Assembly: GCA_902492185.1 (NCBI GenBank)
Contig: CABUKY010000002.1
Coordinates: forward strand, 1-55,093
Direction: 5' to 3'
Origin: an uncultured Collinsella sp.
GTDB taxonomy: Bacteria > Actinomycetota > Coriobacteriia > Coriobacteriales > Coriobacteriaceae
DNA length: 55,093 bases
In this document: positions 8,675-16,534 of the stretch, one piece after another
Layout: each line of letters starts with the position of its first letter
Numbering within the stretch: position 1 is the first letter of the stretch
Notes under the pieces: model-generated
What the model saw: only the letters and a program-made list of their open reading frames with translations
What the model was told of the DNA's origin: nothing
The model's database searches: none
Position numbers and translations under genes: made by a program

Positions 8675-9013
8675 ATGGCAACCAAAGAAGAAATCTCGAT
8701 GGTTGGATTCGAGATCGTCGCATACGCAGGTGACGCCCAGACCGATCTGCTTGCAGCGCTCGATGCTGCTCGCGAGGGTGATTTTGAGAAGGCCGAGCAG
8801 CTGCACAAGGATGCCAGCGATGCGCTCATCGGTGCCCACGACACGCAGACCAAGCTGCTTTCGCAGGAGGCCGGCGGTGGCGAGATGGAGATGACCTTCA
8901 TCATGGCTCACGCTCAGGACACTCTCATGACCACTATGATCCTGGAGAAGCAGACCCGCTTTACCATCGATGCCTACAAGCGCATCGCCGAGCTCGAGGC
9001 CAAGCTCGCCTAA
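8675..9013 (+). CDS. lacF: Lactose-family PTS EIIA protein LacF
   Basis: 112-residue soluble phosphocarrier that accepts phosphate from HPr on a histidine and passes it to the EIIB cysteine of LacE. It shows the all-helical LacF pattern: ISMVGFEIVAYAGDAQTDLL, FEKAEQLHKDASDALIGAHD, and the active His79 in EMTFIMAHAQDTLMT. Length is normal for the family. The start follows GAAAGGAACGCAAC. It probably serves both lacE copies. A terminator follows at 9042 and then an IS200-like insertion, which separates lacF from lacABC; in many lactose clusters these genes form one operon. Confidence 0.96.
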   Translation: MATKEEISMVGFEIVAYAGDAQTDLLAALDAAREGDFEKAEQLHKDASDALIGAHDTQTKLLSQEAGGGEMEMTFIMAHAQDTLMTTMILEKQTRFTIDAYKRIAELEAKLA

Positions 9014-9041
9014 CGAGTCCGCACAACCAAGTCCCCTTCCA

Positions 9042-9080
9042 AAAGCTCTGCCGCAGACTCGCGACAGGGCTTTTTCTTTT
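9042..9080 (+). terminator. Terminator after lacF
   Basis: AAAGCTCTG (9042-9050) pairs with CAGGGCTTT (9065-9073), followed by TTTTTCTTTT. Confidence 0.85.
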
Positions 9081-9082
9081 CA

Positions 9083-9823
9083 AGACTTTAGTCTGCTGGC
9101 CGCGCAGCGGCCAGCTTTGAACCACCCGCTACGCGGGTGGAGACAAACGGCTTTACAAAGCCACCCCTCCGACCGATATTGACGATTGTTCAGGCCGTCA
9201 AGAATTCGAGTCGAAGGGGTGGTCGCCATGGCCCAGAAGGCCTACAGCCTTTCCCACACGAAGTGGATGTGCAAGTACCACATCGTGTTCACGCCGAAGT
9301 ATAGGCGCAAAGTGATCTACAACCAAATCAGGAGCGACATAGGGGAGATCCTCAGGAAGCTGTGCGAGTACAAGGGGATCGAGATAATCGAGGGGCACCT
9401 GATGCCCGACCACGTGCACGTGCTGCTGGCGATCCCGCCGAAGTACAGCGTCGCGAGCGTCATGGGCTACCTGAAGGGGGAAGAGCTCGCTGATGATATT
9501 CGACAGGCACGCCAACCTCAAGTACAAGTTCGGCAACAGGAAGTTCTGGGCGGAGGGCTACTACGTGTCCACCGTCGGCCTGAACGAGGCGACGATCGCC
9601 AAGTACATCAGGGAGCAGGAGTCCCACGACATCGCGCTGGACAAGCTGAGCGTGAAGGAGTACGAGGACCCCTTCAAGAGGGGGTGATCCCGCCGGTTCG
9701 ACCGGCGCGCCACGGGTCAAGATGCACTAGGCCTGGACGAAGTCCGGGCCCGCGCCTTTAGACGCGAGCCCGGGGCCCGTGGGTTATACCCTAAGAGCAA
9801 ACCACCCTTTTTAAGGGTGGTTC
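9083..9823 (+). mobile_element. IS200-like insertion sequence with hairpin ends
   Basis: The element lacks terminal inverted repeats but is rich in hairpins, as IS200/IS605 elements are. The left end holds CTGGCCGC/GCGGCCAG (9096-9114), CCACCCGC/GCGGGTGG (9122-9140) and GGCTTT/AAAGCC (9149-9162). A long-range pair, CCACCCCTCCGAC (9161-9173) with GTCGAAGGGGTGG (9210-9222), sits just before the transposase start and would sequester it. The right end holds CGCCGGT/ACCGGCG (9691-9707), an outer CCACGGG/CCCGTGG pair closing near 9782, and AACCACCCTT/AAGGGTGGTT (9800-9822). Boundaries are approximate. Confidence 0.75.
9228..9687 (+). pseudogene. tnpA: IS200/IS605-family TnpA transposase, frameshifted
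   Basis: HUH single-strand transposase split by one extra G. The first part (ATG 9228) encodes KWMCKYHIVFTPKYRRKVIY and the HUH metal site in GHLMPDHVHVLLAIPP. After LKG at about 9477-9481 the frame shifts, and the product resumes as SSLMIFDRHANLKYKFGNRK. The catalytic tyrosine segment is EGYYVSTVGLNEATIAKYI, with an ending near DPFKRG. Five G residues stand where four would keep the frame. Joined, the product would be about 150 residues, normal for the family. Either the gene is dead, the base is a sequencing slip, or slippage restores some protein. Confidence 0.85.
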
Positions 9824-9939
9824 TGATTTGTTGAACACATGGTCGCTACGTCCGCGCCGGGCCCAAACGGTCAGCAATCATCCGCGAACGGTATTTGCTC
9901 AAAAAAGAACAAAGACAAACAAATTATTGTTGCAGTTAA

Positions 9940-9969
9940 TGTTCGAATGTGTTCAAATAAACATGAACA
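9940..9969 (+). promoter_or_regulatory. GTTC/GAAC operator motifs upstream of lacA
   Basis: TGTTCGAATGTGTTCAA (9940-9956) contains two GTTC units ten bases apart, followed by TGAACA at 9964-9969. The TTCGAACA-type half-sites resemble those before lacF and the aldolase gene. A further TTGAACAC lies near 9831, at the right edge of the insertion element. The remaining 9823-10063 stretch is AT-rich and probably holds the lacABC promoter. Confidence 0.5.
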
Positions 9970-10063
9970 GTGAAGAACCGCACATTCAGATGCCCGGACC
10001 TGATCGCGATTCAACACTTTCAAACAGAAACTACGCGCCAGCGTATCTCTCAAGGAGGATGTC

Positions 10064-10492
10064 ATGAGGGTTGTAATCGCTTCCGATGCCGACGGTATGT
10101 CGATGAAGGAGTCCATCAAGGAGATGCTCATCGCCGACGGTCACGAGGTCGTCGACTATTCCGAGACCCCTGCCGCGGACTTTGTCGATTCCGCGACCGC
10201 CGTTGCCAAGGACCTGCTGGAGCACAAGGATTCCCAGGGCTTCGCATTCGATAAGTACGGCGTCGGCTCCTATATGGCCGCCGTCAAGATTAAGGGCATG
10301 GTCGTCGCCAACATTTCCGATGAGCGTTCCGCTTACATGACCCGCGAGCACAACGGCTCGCGCATGGTCACCATGGGCCCGGGCGTTGTGGGCACCGAGG
10401 TCGCCAAGAAGATCGCCCGCGAGTTCCTGCGTGCGCAGTACGCCGGCGGCCGTCACCAGATCCGTGTCGACATGCTCAACAAGATGGCCTAA
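10064..10492 (+). CDS. lacA: Galactose-6-phosphate isomerase subunit LacA
   Basis: 142-residue RpiB/LacA-family subunit that, with LacB, converts galactose-6-phosphate to tagatose-6-phosphate. It begins MRVVIASDADGMSMKESIKE and retains the RpiB-like layout with a GVGSYMAAVKIKGMVVA segment and TREHNGSRMVTMGPGVVG. The nucleotide-binding-like first strand and C-terminal REFLRAQYAGGRHQIRV fit LacA more than LacB, which follows. The start is seven bases after AAGGAGG. lacA, lacB and lacC are spaced 63 and 86 bp apart on one strand and form an operon whose control region is the 240 bp after the insertion element. Confidence 0.93.
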   Translation: MRVVIASDADGMSMKESIKEMLIADGHEVVDYSETPAADFVDSATAVAKDLLEHKDSQGFAFDKYGVGSYMAAVKIKGMVVANISDERSAYMTREHNGSRMVTMGPGVVGTEVAKKIAREFLRAQYAGGRHQIRVDMLNKMA

Positions 10493-10555
10493 CGAGAGCC
10501 ACCGAGAACTCGAACTTCTACCTCAACTTGTGAATTCAGACGAAAGGACGTTCTG

Positions 10556-11080
10556 ATGAAGAAGACCATCGCAATCGGTTGCGACCATATCGTTACGGAC
10601 GAGAAGATCTATCTGGCCGACCGCCTGGAGCAGGCTGGCTACAAGGTGCTCGACTGCGGCACCTACAGCCACACCCGTACGCACTATCCCATCTACGGTA
10701 AGGCCGTGGGCGAGGCTGTTGCCAGCGGCAAGGCCGACTTTGGCGTGGCCCTGTGCGGCACCGGCATCGGCATCACCAACGCCGTCAACAAGGTTCCCGG
10801 CGCCCGCTGCGCCCTGGTTCGCGACATGACCTCTGCCCTCTATGCCCGTCGTGAGCTCAACGCCAACATCGTGGGCTTTGGCGGCAAGATCACCGGCGAG
10901 TTTCTGATGGCCGATATCATGCTTGCCTTCCTGGAGGAGCCCTACGAGAAGACCCCCGAGCACGATGCCCTGATTGCCAAGATCGATGCTTGCAATAAGG
11001 CCGACGCCGAGGCTCAGGCTGACCCGCACTTCTTTGACGAGTTCCTCGAGAAGTGGGACCGCGGCGAATACCATGATTAG
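10556..11080 (+). CDS. lacB: Galactose-6-phosphate isomerase subunit LacB
   Basis: 174-residue partner of LacA. The text is almost diagnostic: AIGCDHIVTDEK, GTYSHTRTHYPIYGKAVGEA, the active-site loop LCGTGIGITNAVNKVPGARC, VRDMTSALYARRELNANIVGFGGKITGE, and the C-terminus DPHFFDEFLEKWDRGEYHD. The Cys in CGTG is the expected catalytic base position of this family. The start follows GAAAGGACGTTCTG. The presence of both subunits supports a working tagatose-6-phosphate route rather than an RpiB-type pentose isomerase. Confidence 0.97.
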   Translation: MKKTIAIGCDHIVTDEKIYLADRLEQAGYKVLDCGTYSHTRTHYPIYGKAVGEAVASGKADFGVALCGTGIGITNAVNKVPGARCALVRDMTSALYARRELNANIVGFGGKITGEFLMADIMLAFLEEPYEKTPEHDALIAKIDACNKADAEAQADPHFFDEFLEKWDRGEYHD

Positions 11081-11166
11081 CGGGTATCCGGCGTAATTAA
11101 CTAGTCCGTTGACGGCTCGCGTTTCTGTGAGGGGGCGCGGGCCGGTTTTCTAAACAGGAGTTCAAC

Positions 11167-12102
11167 ATGATTCTGACCGTTACCATGAACCCGTCGATTG
11201 ATACGCGCTATCAGCTCGACAAGCTGATCATCGATGACGTTAACCGCGTAACACCCGAAAAGACCGCTGGCGGCAAGGGCCTCAACGTGAGCCGTGTGCT
11301 GCTGCAGCTGGGCGACGATGTGCTCGCGACCGGCCTGCTCGGCGGCCACATGGGTGCCTATATGGCCGAGCTTATGGATGCCGACGGCGTCAAGAACGAC
11401 TTTGTGCCCATCGCCGGTGAGACGCGCATTTGCCTGAATATTCTGCACGAGGGTAATCAGACTGAGCTGCTGGAGAGCGGCCCGCAGATCGCCCCGGCTG
11501 AGCTCGAGGCCTTTACTGCCAAGTTCGCCGAGCTTGCAGCGAAGGCGGACGTTGTGACGCTTTCGGGCTCATTGCCGCGTGGCGTCGATGCCGGCTACTA
11601 TGCCGAGCTCGTCAAGATCGCCGAGGAGGCGGGCGCCAAGGTGCTGCTCGACACCTCGGGTGCATCGCTGGAGGCCGCGCTGGAGTCCGACGCTAAGTCT
11701 GAGCTCGTAAAGCCCAACCTGACCGAGATTAACGGCCTGCTGGGTACGTCCTTTACGACTGATGATGTCGATGCCCTGCGCGAGGCGCTCGCCGCCGATG
11801 GCCGCTTTGCCGGTATTTCCTGGGTTGTCGTTTCGATGGGCGCTGCCGGTTCGGTGGGCTTCCATGAGGGTCGCGCGTTCCGCGCCAAGACGCCCGCGAT
11901 TGCGGCTGTGAACGCGACGGGTTCCGGCGACTCGACCATCGCCGGCTTTGCACATGCCATTGCTGCTGGTGCCGACGACGTCACGGTGCTCAAGACCGCC
12001 AATACCTGCGGCAAGCTCAACGCCATGGATCCCAAGACCGGCCACCTGGTCATGGACCGCTGGGACGAGGTCTACAACAGCGTTGTCGTGACTGAACTCT
12101 AG
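11167..12102 (+). CDS. lacC: Tagatose-6-phosphate kinase LacC
   Basis: 311-residue PfkB-family sugar kinase that phosphorylates tagatose-6-phosphate to the 1,6-bisphosphate. It starts MILTVTMNPSIDTRYQLDKL as LacC does and has the substrate-site segment KTAGGKGLNVSRVL, VVTLSGSLPRGVDAGYYAEL, VKPNLTEINGLLG and the PfkB signature VNATGSGDSTIAGFAH with the catalytic Asp in GSGDST. A 1-phosphofructokinase (FruK) is the nearest alternative, but operon position after lacAB decides for LacC. The start follows AACAGGAGTTCAAC. The operon ends at the terminator at 12127. Confidence 0.94.
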   Translation: MILTVTMNPSIDTRYQLDKLIIDDVNRVTPEKTAGGKGLNVSRVLLQLGDDVLATGLLGGHMGAYMAELMDADGVKNDFVPIAGETRICLNILHEGNQTELLESGPQIAPAELEAFTAKFAELAAKADVVTLSGSLPRGVDAGYYAELVKIAEEAGAKVLLDTSGASLEAALESDAKSELVKPNLTEINGLLGTSFTTDDVDALREALAADGRFAGISWVVVSMGAAGSVGFHEGRAFRAKTPAIAAVNATGSGDSTIAGFAHAIAAGADDVTVLKTANTCGKLNAMDPKTGHLVMDRWDEVYNSVVVTEL

Positions 12103-12126
12103 GAGTCGCGACGCCGAACACTCAAA

Positions 12127-12164
12127 AACGGCGCCCGTCGGCGATGTTGCCGGCGGGCGCCGTT
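12127..12164. terminator. Bidirectional terminator between lacC and galT
   Basis: AACGGCGCCCG (12127-12137) pairs with CGGGCGCCGTT (12154-12164). It is followed by GTCTT on the plus strand and preceded by a run giving TTTTTGAG on the minus strand, so it serves both convergent operons. Confidence 0.85.
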
Positions 12165-12210
12165 GTCTTGAAGACGAAATGGTTCGTTTCCCTCCGTCCC
12201 CAAGGGATCA

Positions 12211-13839
12211 TTACAGCGAGTCGATAAAGCGCTGCTGTGCGGCGCGCCCCGCCTCGTCCCACTTAAAGACGCCGGCGTTGTCGAGCACGTGGCCAAACAC
12301 CACGCCGACCTCCTCGTGCAGGATATCGATGGCGTTATCCGCCGTAAGCTCATCGGCACGACGAACAAAGACGTCCTCGGCCCATGCGGCGTGGCTGCGG
12401 CAAAGGTCGTCGCCCTTGAGCGCACCGGCGAGATCGTAGCTGGCGTCGGCCTTGGCCGCCAGCAGGTGCTCGCGGACAGCGCCGAGCTCGGGAACCAAGC
12501 GCGGCGGTAAAATGGCCAGGCCCATGACCTCGATCAGACCGATGTTTTCCTTTTTAATATGGTGATACTCGGCATGCGGGTGGAACACGCCCAGCGGATG
12601 CTCGTCGGTCGTGATATTGCAGCGAAGCGCCAGATAGGCCTCGTAGATCTCGCCGCCGGCATTGCCGCGGGAATCGACGCGGCGGATGACGGGCGTCACG
12701 GTGTTGTGCGCTACACCGTCGGCTGTGTGCGCGACGATGCCAACCGACTCATCGGTCCACTCGCGCCAGGCGAGGATAATCTTCTCGACAGCGTCGAGCA
12801 GCTGAGCGCGGTCATGCGAGCGCAGGCGCAGCACCGAGAGCGGCCATTGCAACACAGTGCCGGTGACCTGGTCAAAGCCGGGCACGCTAAACTGTGAGAC
12901 TTCGGCGGCATGCATCATGGGGAACTCGTGCGCACCGCCCTGGAAGTGGTCGTGCGAAAGAATCGAGCCGCCCACGATGGGCAGGTCGGCGTTGGAGCCA
13001 ATAAAGTAGTGCGGGAACAGGTCCACAAAGTCGAGCAGGCAGGTCAGTCCCTTACGGTCGACGTGCATCGGGCGATGCTCGGAGCTCATGGCAATGCAGT
13101 GCTCGTTGAAGTACGCATACGGGCTGTACTGGAAGCCCCAGCGCTCGCCGTCGAGCTGGATGGGGATAACGCGCAGGTTCTGGCGGGCGGGGTGAGCGCC
13201 GCCGTCGGCTGCGGCGGAACGTCCGGGATAGCCCTCGTTTTCGATGCAGAGCTGGCAGGCGGGATACTTCTCGCCCGTGTTCTTGGCTGCACCTGCCGCG
13301 GCGATATCGCGCGGGTCCTTCTCAGGCTTGGACAGGTTGATAGTGATCTCCAGGTCACCCCAGTTGGTGGAAGTGCTCCATTTGATGTTGCGCGCGATGG
13401 CGGCGCGGCGCACGTAACCGGCGTCACAGCACAGGCCGTAGAACCAGTCGGTCGCGGCGCGGGGTTCGTGGACGCCCATACGTCCGTTGAACTCCTCGTT
13501 TACAACCGAAGGCCTCGGCATGAGCCCGCCCATGATGCGCATGGCGATGCGGTCGCGGCCCGACGCCGTGTCCTCGGCAGCACCGTTGGCCACGGCGGCC
13601 TCGGAAAGCGCGGCAAGCGTGCCCTCCAGGTCAAAGTCGGGGAGTGTATCGGGGTGCAAGAGCGAAATCTTCTCGGTCTTGAGCGCCCAAGCCATGTCGA
13701 GCGCGGGACCCGTGGCGCCGATGCACTCCAAAATGGTGTTGTATGCCCAGATGCGATCGTCCTGGCCGATCATCGATCGGTGAATAGCGTACTCGATCAG
13801 GTTCTGCGCGGCCTCGCGCACGTCAGTCATTACAGCCAT
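12211..13839 (-). CDS. galT: Galactose-1-phosphate uridylyltransferase, type 2 (GalT)
   Basis: 542-residue enzyme that exchanges galactose-1-phosphate with UDP-glucose in the Leloir route. It belongs to the long Gram-positive class: RMGVHEPRAATDWFYGLCCDAGYVRR, FNEHCIAMSSEHRPMHV, the nucleophile region GGSILSHDHFQGGAHEFPM and LGVFHPHAEYHHIKKENIG. Its ATG at 13839 overlaps the galK end by ten bases; a second ATG at 13830-13828 shares one base with the galK stop (TAATG), and either indicates translational coupling. No galE is in the window. It ends before the shared terminator with lacC. Confidence 0.95.
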   Translation of the reverse strand: MAVMTDVREAAQNLIEYAIHRSMIGQDDRIWAYNTILECIGATGPALDMAWALKTEKISLLHPDTLPDFDLEGTLAALSEAAVANGAAEDTASGRDRIAMRIMGGLMPRPSVVNEEFNGRMGVHEPRAATDWFYGLCCDAGYVRRAAIARNIKWSTSTNWGDLEITINLSKPEKDPRDIAAAGAAKNTGEKYPACQLCIENEGYPGRSAAADGGAHPARQNLRVIPIQLDGERWGFQYSPYAYFNEHCIAMSSEHRPMHVDRKGLTCLLDFVDLFPHYFIGSNADLPIVGGSILSHDHFQGGAHEFPMMHAAEVSQFSVPGFDQVTGTVLQWPLSVLRLRSHDRAQLLDAVEKIILAWREWTDESVGIVAHTADGVAHNTVTPVIRRVDSRGNAGGEIYEAYLALRCNITTDEHPLGVFHPHAEYHHIKKENIGLIEVMGLAILPPRLVPELGAVREHLLAAKADASYDLAGALKGDDLCRSHAAWAEDVFVRRADELTADNAIDILHEEVGVVFGHVLDNAGVFKWDEAGRAAQQRFIDSL

Positions 13840-15035
13840 GCCGCGTAAGCCCCCTTGTCAGAGATGGCGTAGTGACGGGCAGAGCCCTCGCCCAGCCAGC
13901 TGTTCATCTTGGTGATGAAGGTGTCGACCAGATCGAGCGGCACGAAGGCCTGGATGGTACCGCCAAAGCCGCCGCCGTGAATACGAACGGCGCCACGGCC
14001 GTCGAGCACATGCTCGGCAAGAGCAAGCGCGTACATGGAAGGCTGCTCGGCACCCAGTTTGGCAACAACATTCTGCAGGTACATGGCAGAGCTGGCGCCG
14101 GACTCGCGCGTCAGGACCAGGAACTGGTCAATGTCGCCGGCGTTCAGGGCCGCCCAGCGCTTATCGACCAGGCCGTTCTCGTACCAGTAGTGAACGGCGC
14201 GCAGGCAGGCACGGTCGCCCAGCTTGGCGCGCAGCTCGGGGAGCTTGGCGTCAAAATCGGCAACGTTTACCTCGCACAGGCGTGCCTTGCCAAACTCGGC
14301 GGCGACGTCTTGCATTTCGCGCGGAACGGCGGCGTAGTCATCGGTGGCGGCCACGTGGTCGGCGCCGACCTTAACGAGCACGAGCGCATGGCCGTGGTCC
14401 TCAAAGTTGAGCTCGAGCTTCTGGGTCTTAGGCTGAGCCTGGTCCTCAAAGTCCATGTAGGCAAGGCCGCCCAGACATACGGCGGCCTGGTCCATCAGAC
14501 CGCAGGGCTTGCCGTAGTAGTTGTTCTCGGTGCGCTGGCTCATCTGAGCGAGCGTGACGGGCTCAATGGCGGGTGAGCCCCAGAGGGTTTCCATGGCGCG
14601 GCCGTATGCCGCCTCGACAGCAGCAGAACTCGAAAGACCGCCGCCCGAAGGGACGGAGCAGGTAAAGGCAAAGTCGAAGCCCTTGGGCTCAACACCAAGC
14701 GCTGCGACCTCGTGGGCCATACCACGCACGAGGCTTGCGGACGTGCCCTTCTCGGACTCCTGAACATCCAGCGTGTCGAGCGTGATCTCAAACGTAGGAT
14801 AGCCCTCGTCGGCGACACGGACCTTGTTGGAGTCGGTTGCCACGGCGATGCCGTCGACGGCGACATCGAGCGAGCCGGCGATAACGTGACCGCCCTCGTG
14901 ATCGGTGTGATTGCCGCTGATCTCGGAACGCCCGGGCGCGTGTACGTAGAGCACCTGGCGGTCGCCGATGGGGCCAAACTCCTCCTCGAACAGCCTGGTG
15001 AGCGTGGTGAGTGTCTTTTCGTCGGGGGCGGTCAT
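13830..15035 (-). CDS. galK: Galactokinase (GalK)
   Basis: 401-residue GHMP kinase forming galactose-1-phosphate. The galactose-binding signature GRSEISGNHTDHEGG lies near residue 40, the ATP-loop motif is PSGGGLSSSAAVE, and GGGFGGTIQAFVP is near the C-terminus. ATG 15035 is chosen because AAGGAAAGGACC stands just upstream and the next residues (MTAPDEKTLTTLTRLFEEEF) match the family; upstream in-frame codons lie in the operator region. galK-galT is divergent from a LacI gene at 15374 with three operator copies between. Together with the lac genes, this gives the cell both routes for galactose. Confidence 0.96.
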   Translation of the reverse strand: MTAPDEKTLTTLTRLFEEEFGPIGDRQVLYVHAPGRSEISGNHTDHEGGHVIAGSLDVAVDGIAVATDSNKVRVADEGYPTFEITLDTLDVQESEKGTSASLVRGMAHEVAALGVEPKGFDFAFTCSVPSGGGLSSSAAVEAAYGRAMETLWGSPAIEPVTLAQMSQRTENNYYGKPCGLMDQAAVCLGGLAYMDFEDQAQPKTQKLELNFEDHGHALVLVKVGADHVAATDDYAAVPREMQDVAAEFGKARLCEVNVADFDAKLPELRAKLGDRACLRAVHYWYENGLVDKRWAALNAGDIDQFLVLTRESGASSAMYLQNVVAKLGAEQPSMYALALAEHVLDGRGAVRIHGGGFGGTIQAFVPLDLVDTFITKMNSWLGEGSARHYAISDKGAYAAWL

Positions 15036-15077
15036 ATGGGTCCTTTCCTTGACGCGGGAGAGATTGGTCCGTGTCAT

Positions 15078-15282
15078 TATGAGTACGTTAACAATTTTGA
15101 GCACCACAAACCAGACGGTCGCAGCGCTGCACGTTAATAGGTATGTTAACGTACTCATAACACAACGCATATCTATTTCTGAGAATCTGGTAATCGGTAG
15201 ATTTTCGGCCGTGAACGGTGTAGCCGTATGGACATATGGAGCAAAAGAACCGCTGATAGAAAAAGTAGAGTACGTTAACATG
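15078..15282. promoter_or_regulatory. Three operator copies between galK and lacI-3
   Basis: TATGAGTACGTTAACA (15078-15093), TGTTAACGTACTCATA (15144-15159, inverted) and GAGTACGTTAACATG (15268-15282) are copies of one motif centred on ACGT. The first two are exact reverse complements over 16 bases. The spacing of roughly 66 and 124 bp suits repression by looping. They account for most of the 338-bp divergent gap. Confidence 0.8.
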
Positions 15283-15373
15283 CGTCCGACGATAGCGGGC
15301 CTCGGCGCGGGGCGTGCTTCCGCTCGGGCCGACATTCACGCTATTCAGATCTTGCGAGAGCGAAGGTGATTTT

Positions 15374-16405
15374 GTGGCAAGGCGCCCTTCCAACGATACA
15401 GGTACGCGCCCGGTTTCCATGGCCGACGTTGCCCGCGCTGCCGGTGTTTCGCAGCAGACGGTTTCGCGCGTTGCCAACGGCCTTCCTAACGTCAACGAGC
15501 AGACGCGCCAGCGCGTGCAGGCCGCTATGCAAGAGCTCGGATTTCGTCCGAGTTATGCCGGTCGCTCGCTGCGCGACGGCCGTTACCATTCGGTCGGTCT
15601 GTGCGTCAACGATGTCACCAAGTTTGGCAACCTCTCAATGATCGACGGCATCGCCAGCGCTGCTCGCGAGCATAATTGCGCCATCACGCTGGTCGAGATG
15701 TCCAAGACCGAGGAGTTTTCGCTTGCCGAGGCCACGCGTCGTATGGCCGCATTGCCGGTGGACGGCATCATCATCGGCATGAGCCGCATGGCGCCCGATT
15801 TTGAGACGTTTGATCCACTGCCGGGCATTGGCACGGTCATCGTTACCATGTACGCGCACCCGCGGGTGACCACGGTCGACTCCGATCATTACGGCTGCTC
15901 GCTATTGCTTATGGATCACCTGTTTGAGCTGGGGCACGAGCAGATTCGCTATATTGGCGGCCCGTCGTTCTCGGTCGACGAACAATTTCGTCGCGCCGGT
16001 TGGCAAGATGCGCTCGAGCGTAAACACATTCAGCCGCAGGCGCCGCTCGAGGGCGACTGGTCTGCCAACAGCGGCTACGAGGCCGGCAGGCACCTGGCCG
16101 AGCACGACCGCACCATGACGGCGATTTACGCGGCAAACGACCAGATGGCAAACGGCGCAATTGCGGCGCTGCGCGATAGCGGCCTGCGCGTGCCCGAGGA
16201 CGTAAGCGTGGTGGGCGTCGACGATTCACTCGATGATTTTGTGGCACACAACGAGCTCACGACCGTGCGATTCGATCTACATCAGCGTGGACGCGAGGTG
16301 TTTGAGCATGCGGTTCCCGAGGCGGGTACGGCGGGCAAAACCGTTGCCATCCGTATTCCCGGCCAGCTCATTATTCGACATAGCACGGCGATACCGCGCG
16401 CATAG
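15374..16405 (+). CDS. LacI-family (GalR-like) regulator 3
   Basis: Repressor expected to act on the divergent galK-galT operon. From GTG 15374 (after GCGAAGG) the 343-residue product reads VARRPSNDTGTRPVSMADVA. It has the LacI HTH AAGVSQQTVSRVANGLPNV, the hinge SYAGRSLRDGR and an effector domain with VDGIIIGMSRMAPDFETF, YAANDQMANGAIAAL and VVGVDDSLDDFVAHNELTTVRF. An ATG at 15314 lies inside the operator region and has no ribosome site. The third operator copy begins about 90 bp before this start, so autoregulation is likely. It is paralogous to the regulators at 2618 and 7456. Confidence 0.9.
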   Translation: MARRPSNDTGTRPVSMADVARAAGVSQQTVSRVANGLPNVNEQTRQRVQAAMQELGFRPSYAGRSLRDGRYHSVGLCVNDVTKFGNLSMIDGIASAAREHNCAITLVEMSKTEEFSLAEATRRMAALPVDGIIIGMSRMAPDFETFDPLPGIGTVIVTMYAHPRVTTVDSDHYGCSLLLMDHLFELGHEQIRYIGGPSFSVDEQFRRAGWQDALERKHIQPQAPLEGDWSANSGYEAGRHLAEHDRTMTAIYAANDQMANGAIAALRDSGLRVPEDVSVVGVDDSLDDFVAHNELTTVRFDLHQRGREVFEHAVPEAGTAGKTVAIRIPGQLIIRHSTAIPRA

Positions 16406-16534
16406 TTTGTGCAGGTAAACGGCGCTTTATCGCATTTCAATAACAATCGGTAAGGATGCTGGCAGATAGCCGTGTCTATGAAGACGAGTGTTATGATAGA
16501 CGGGCTCTTTTGTCTATCTAGGAGGCTTTGCCTG

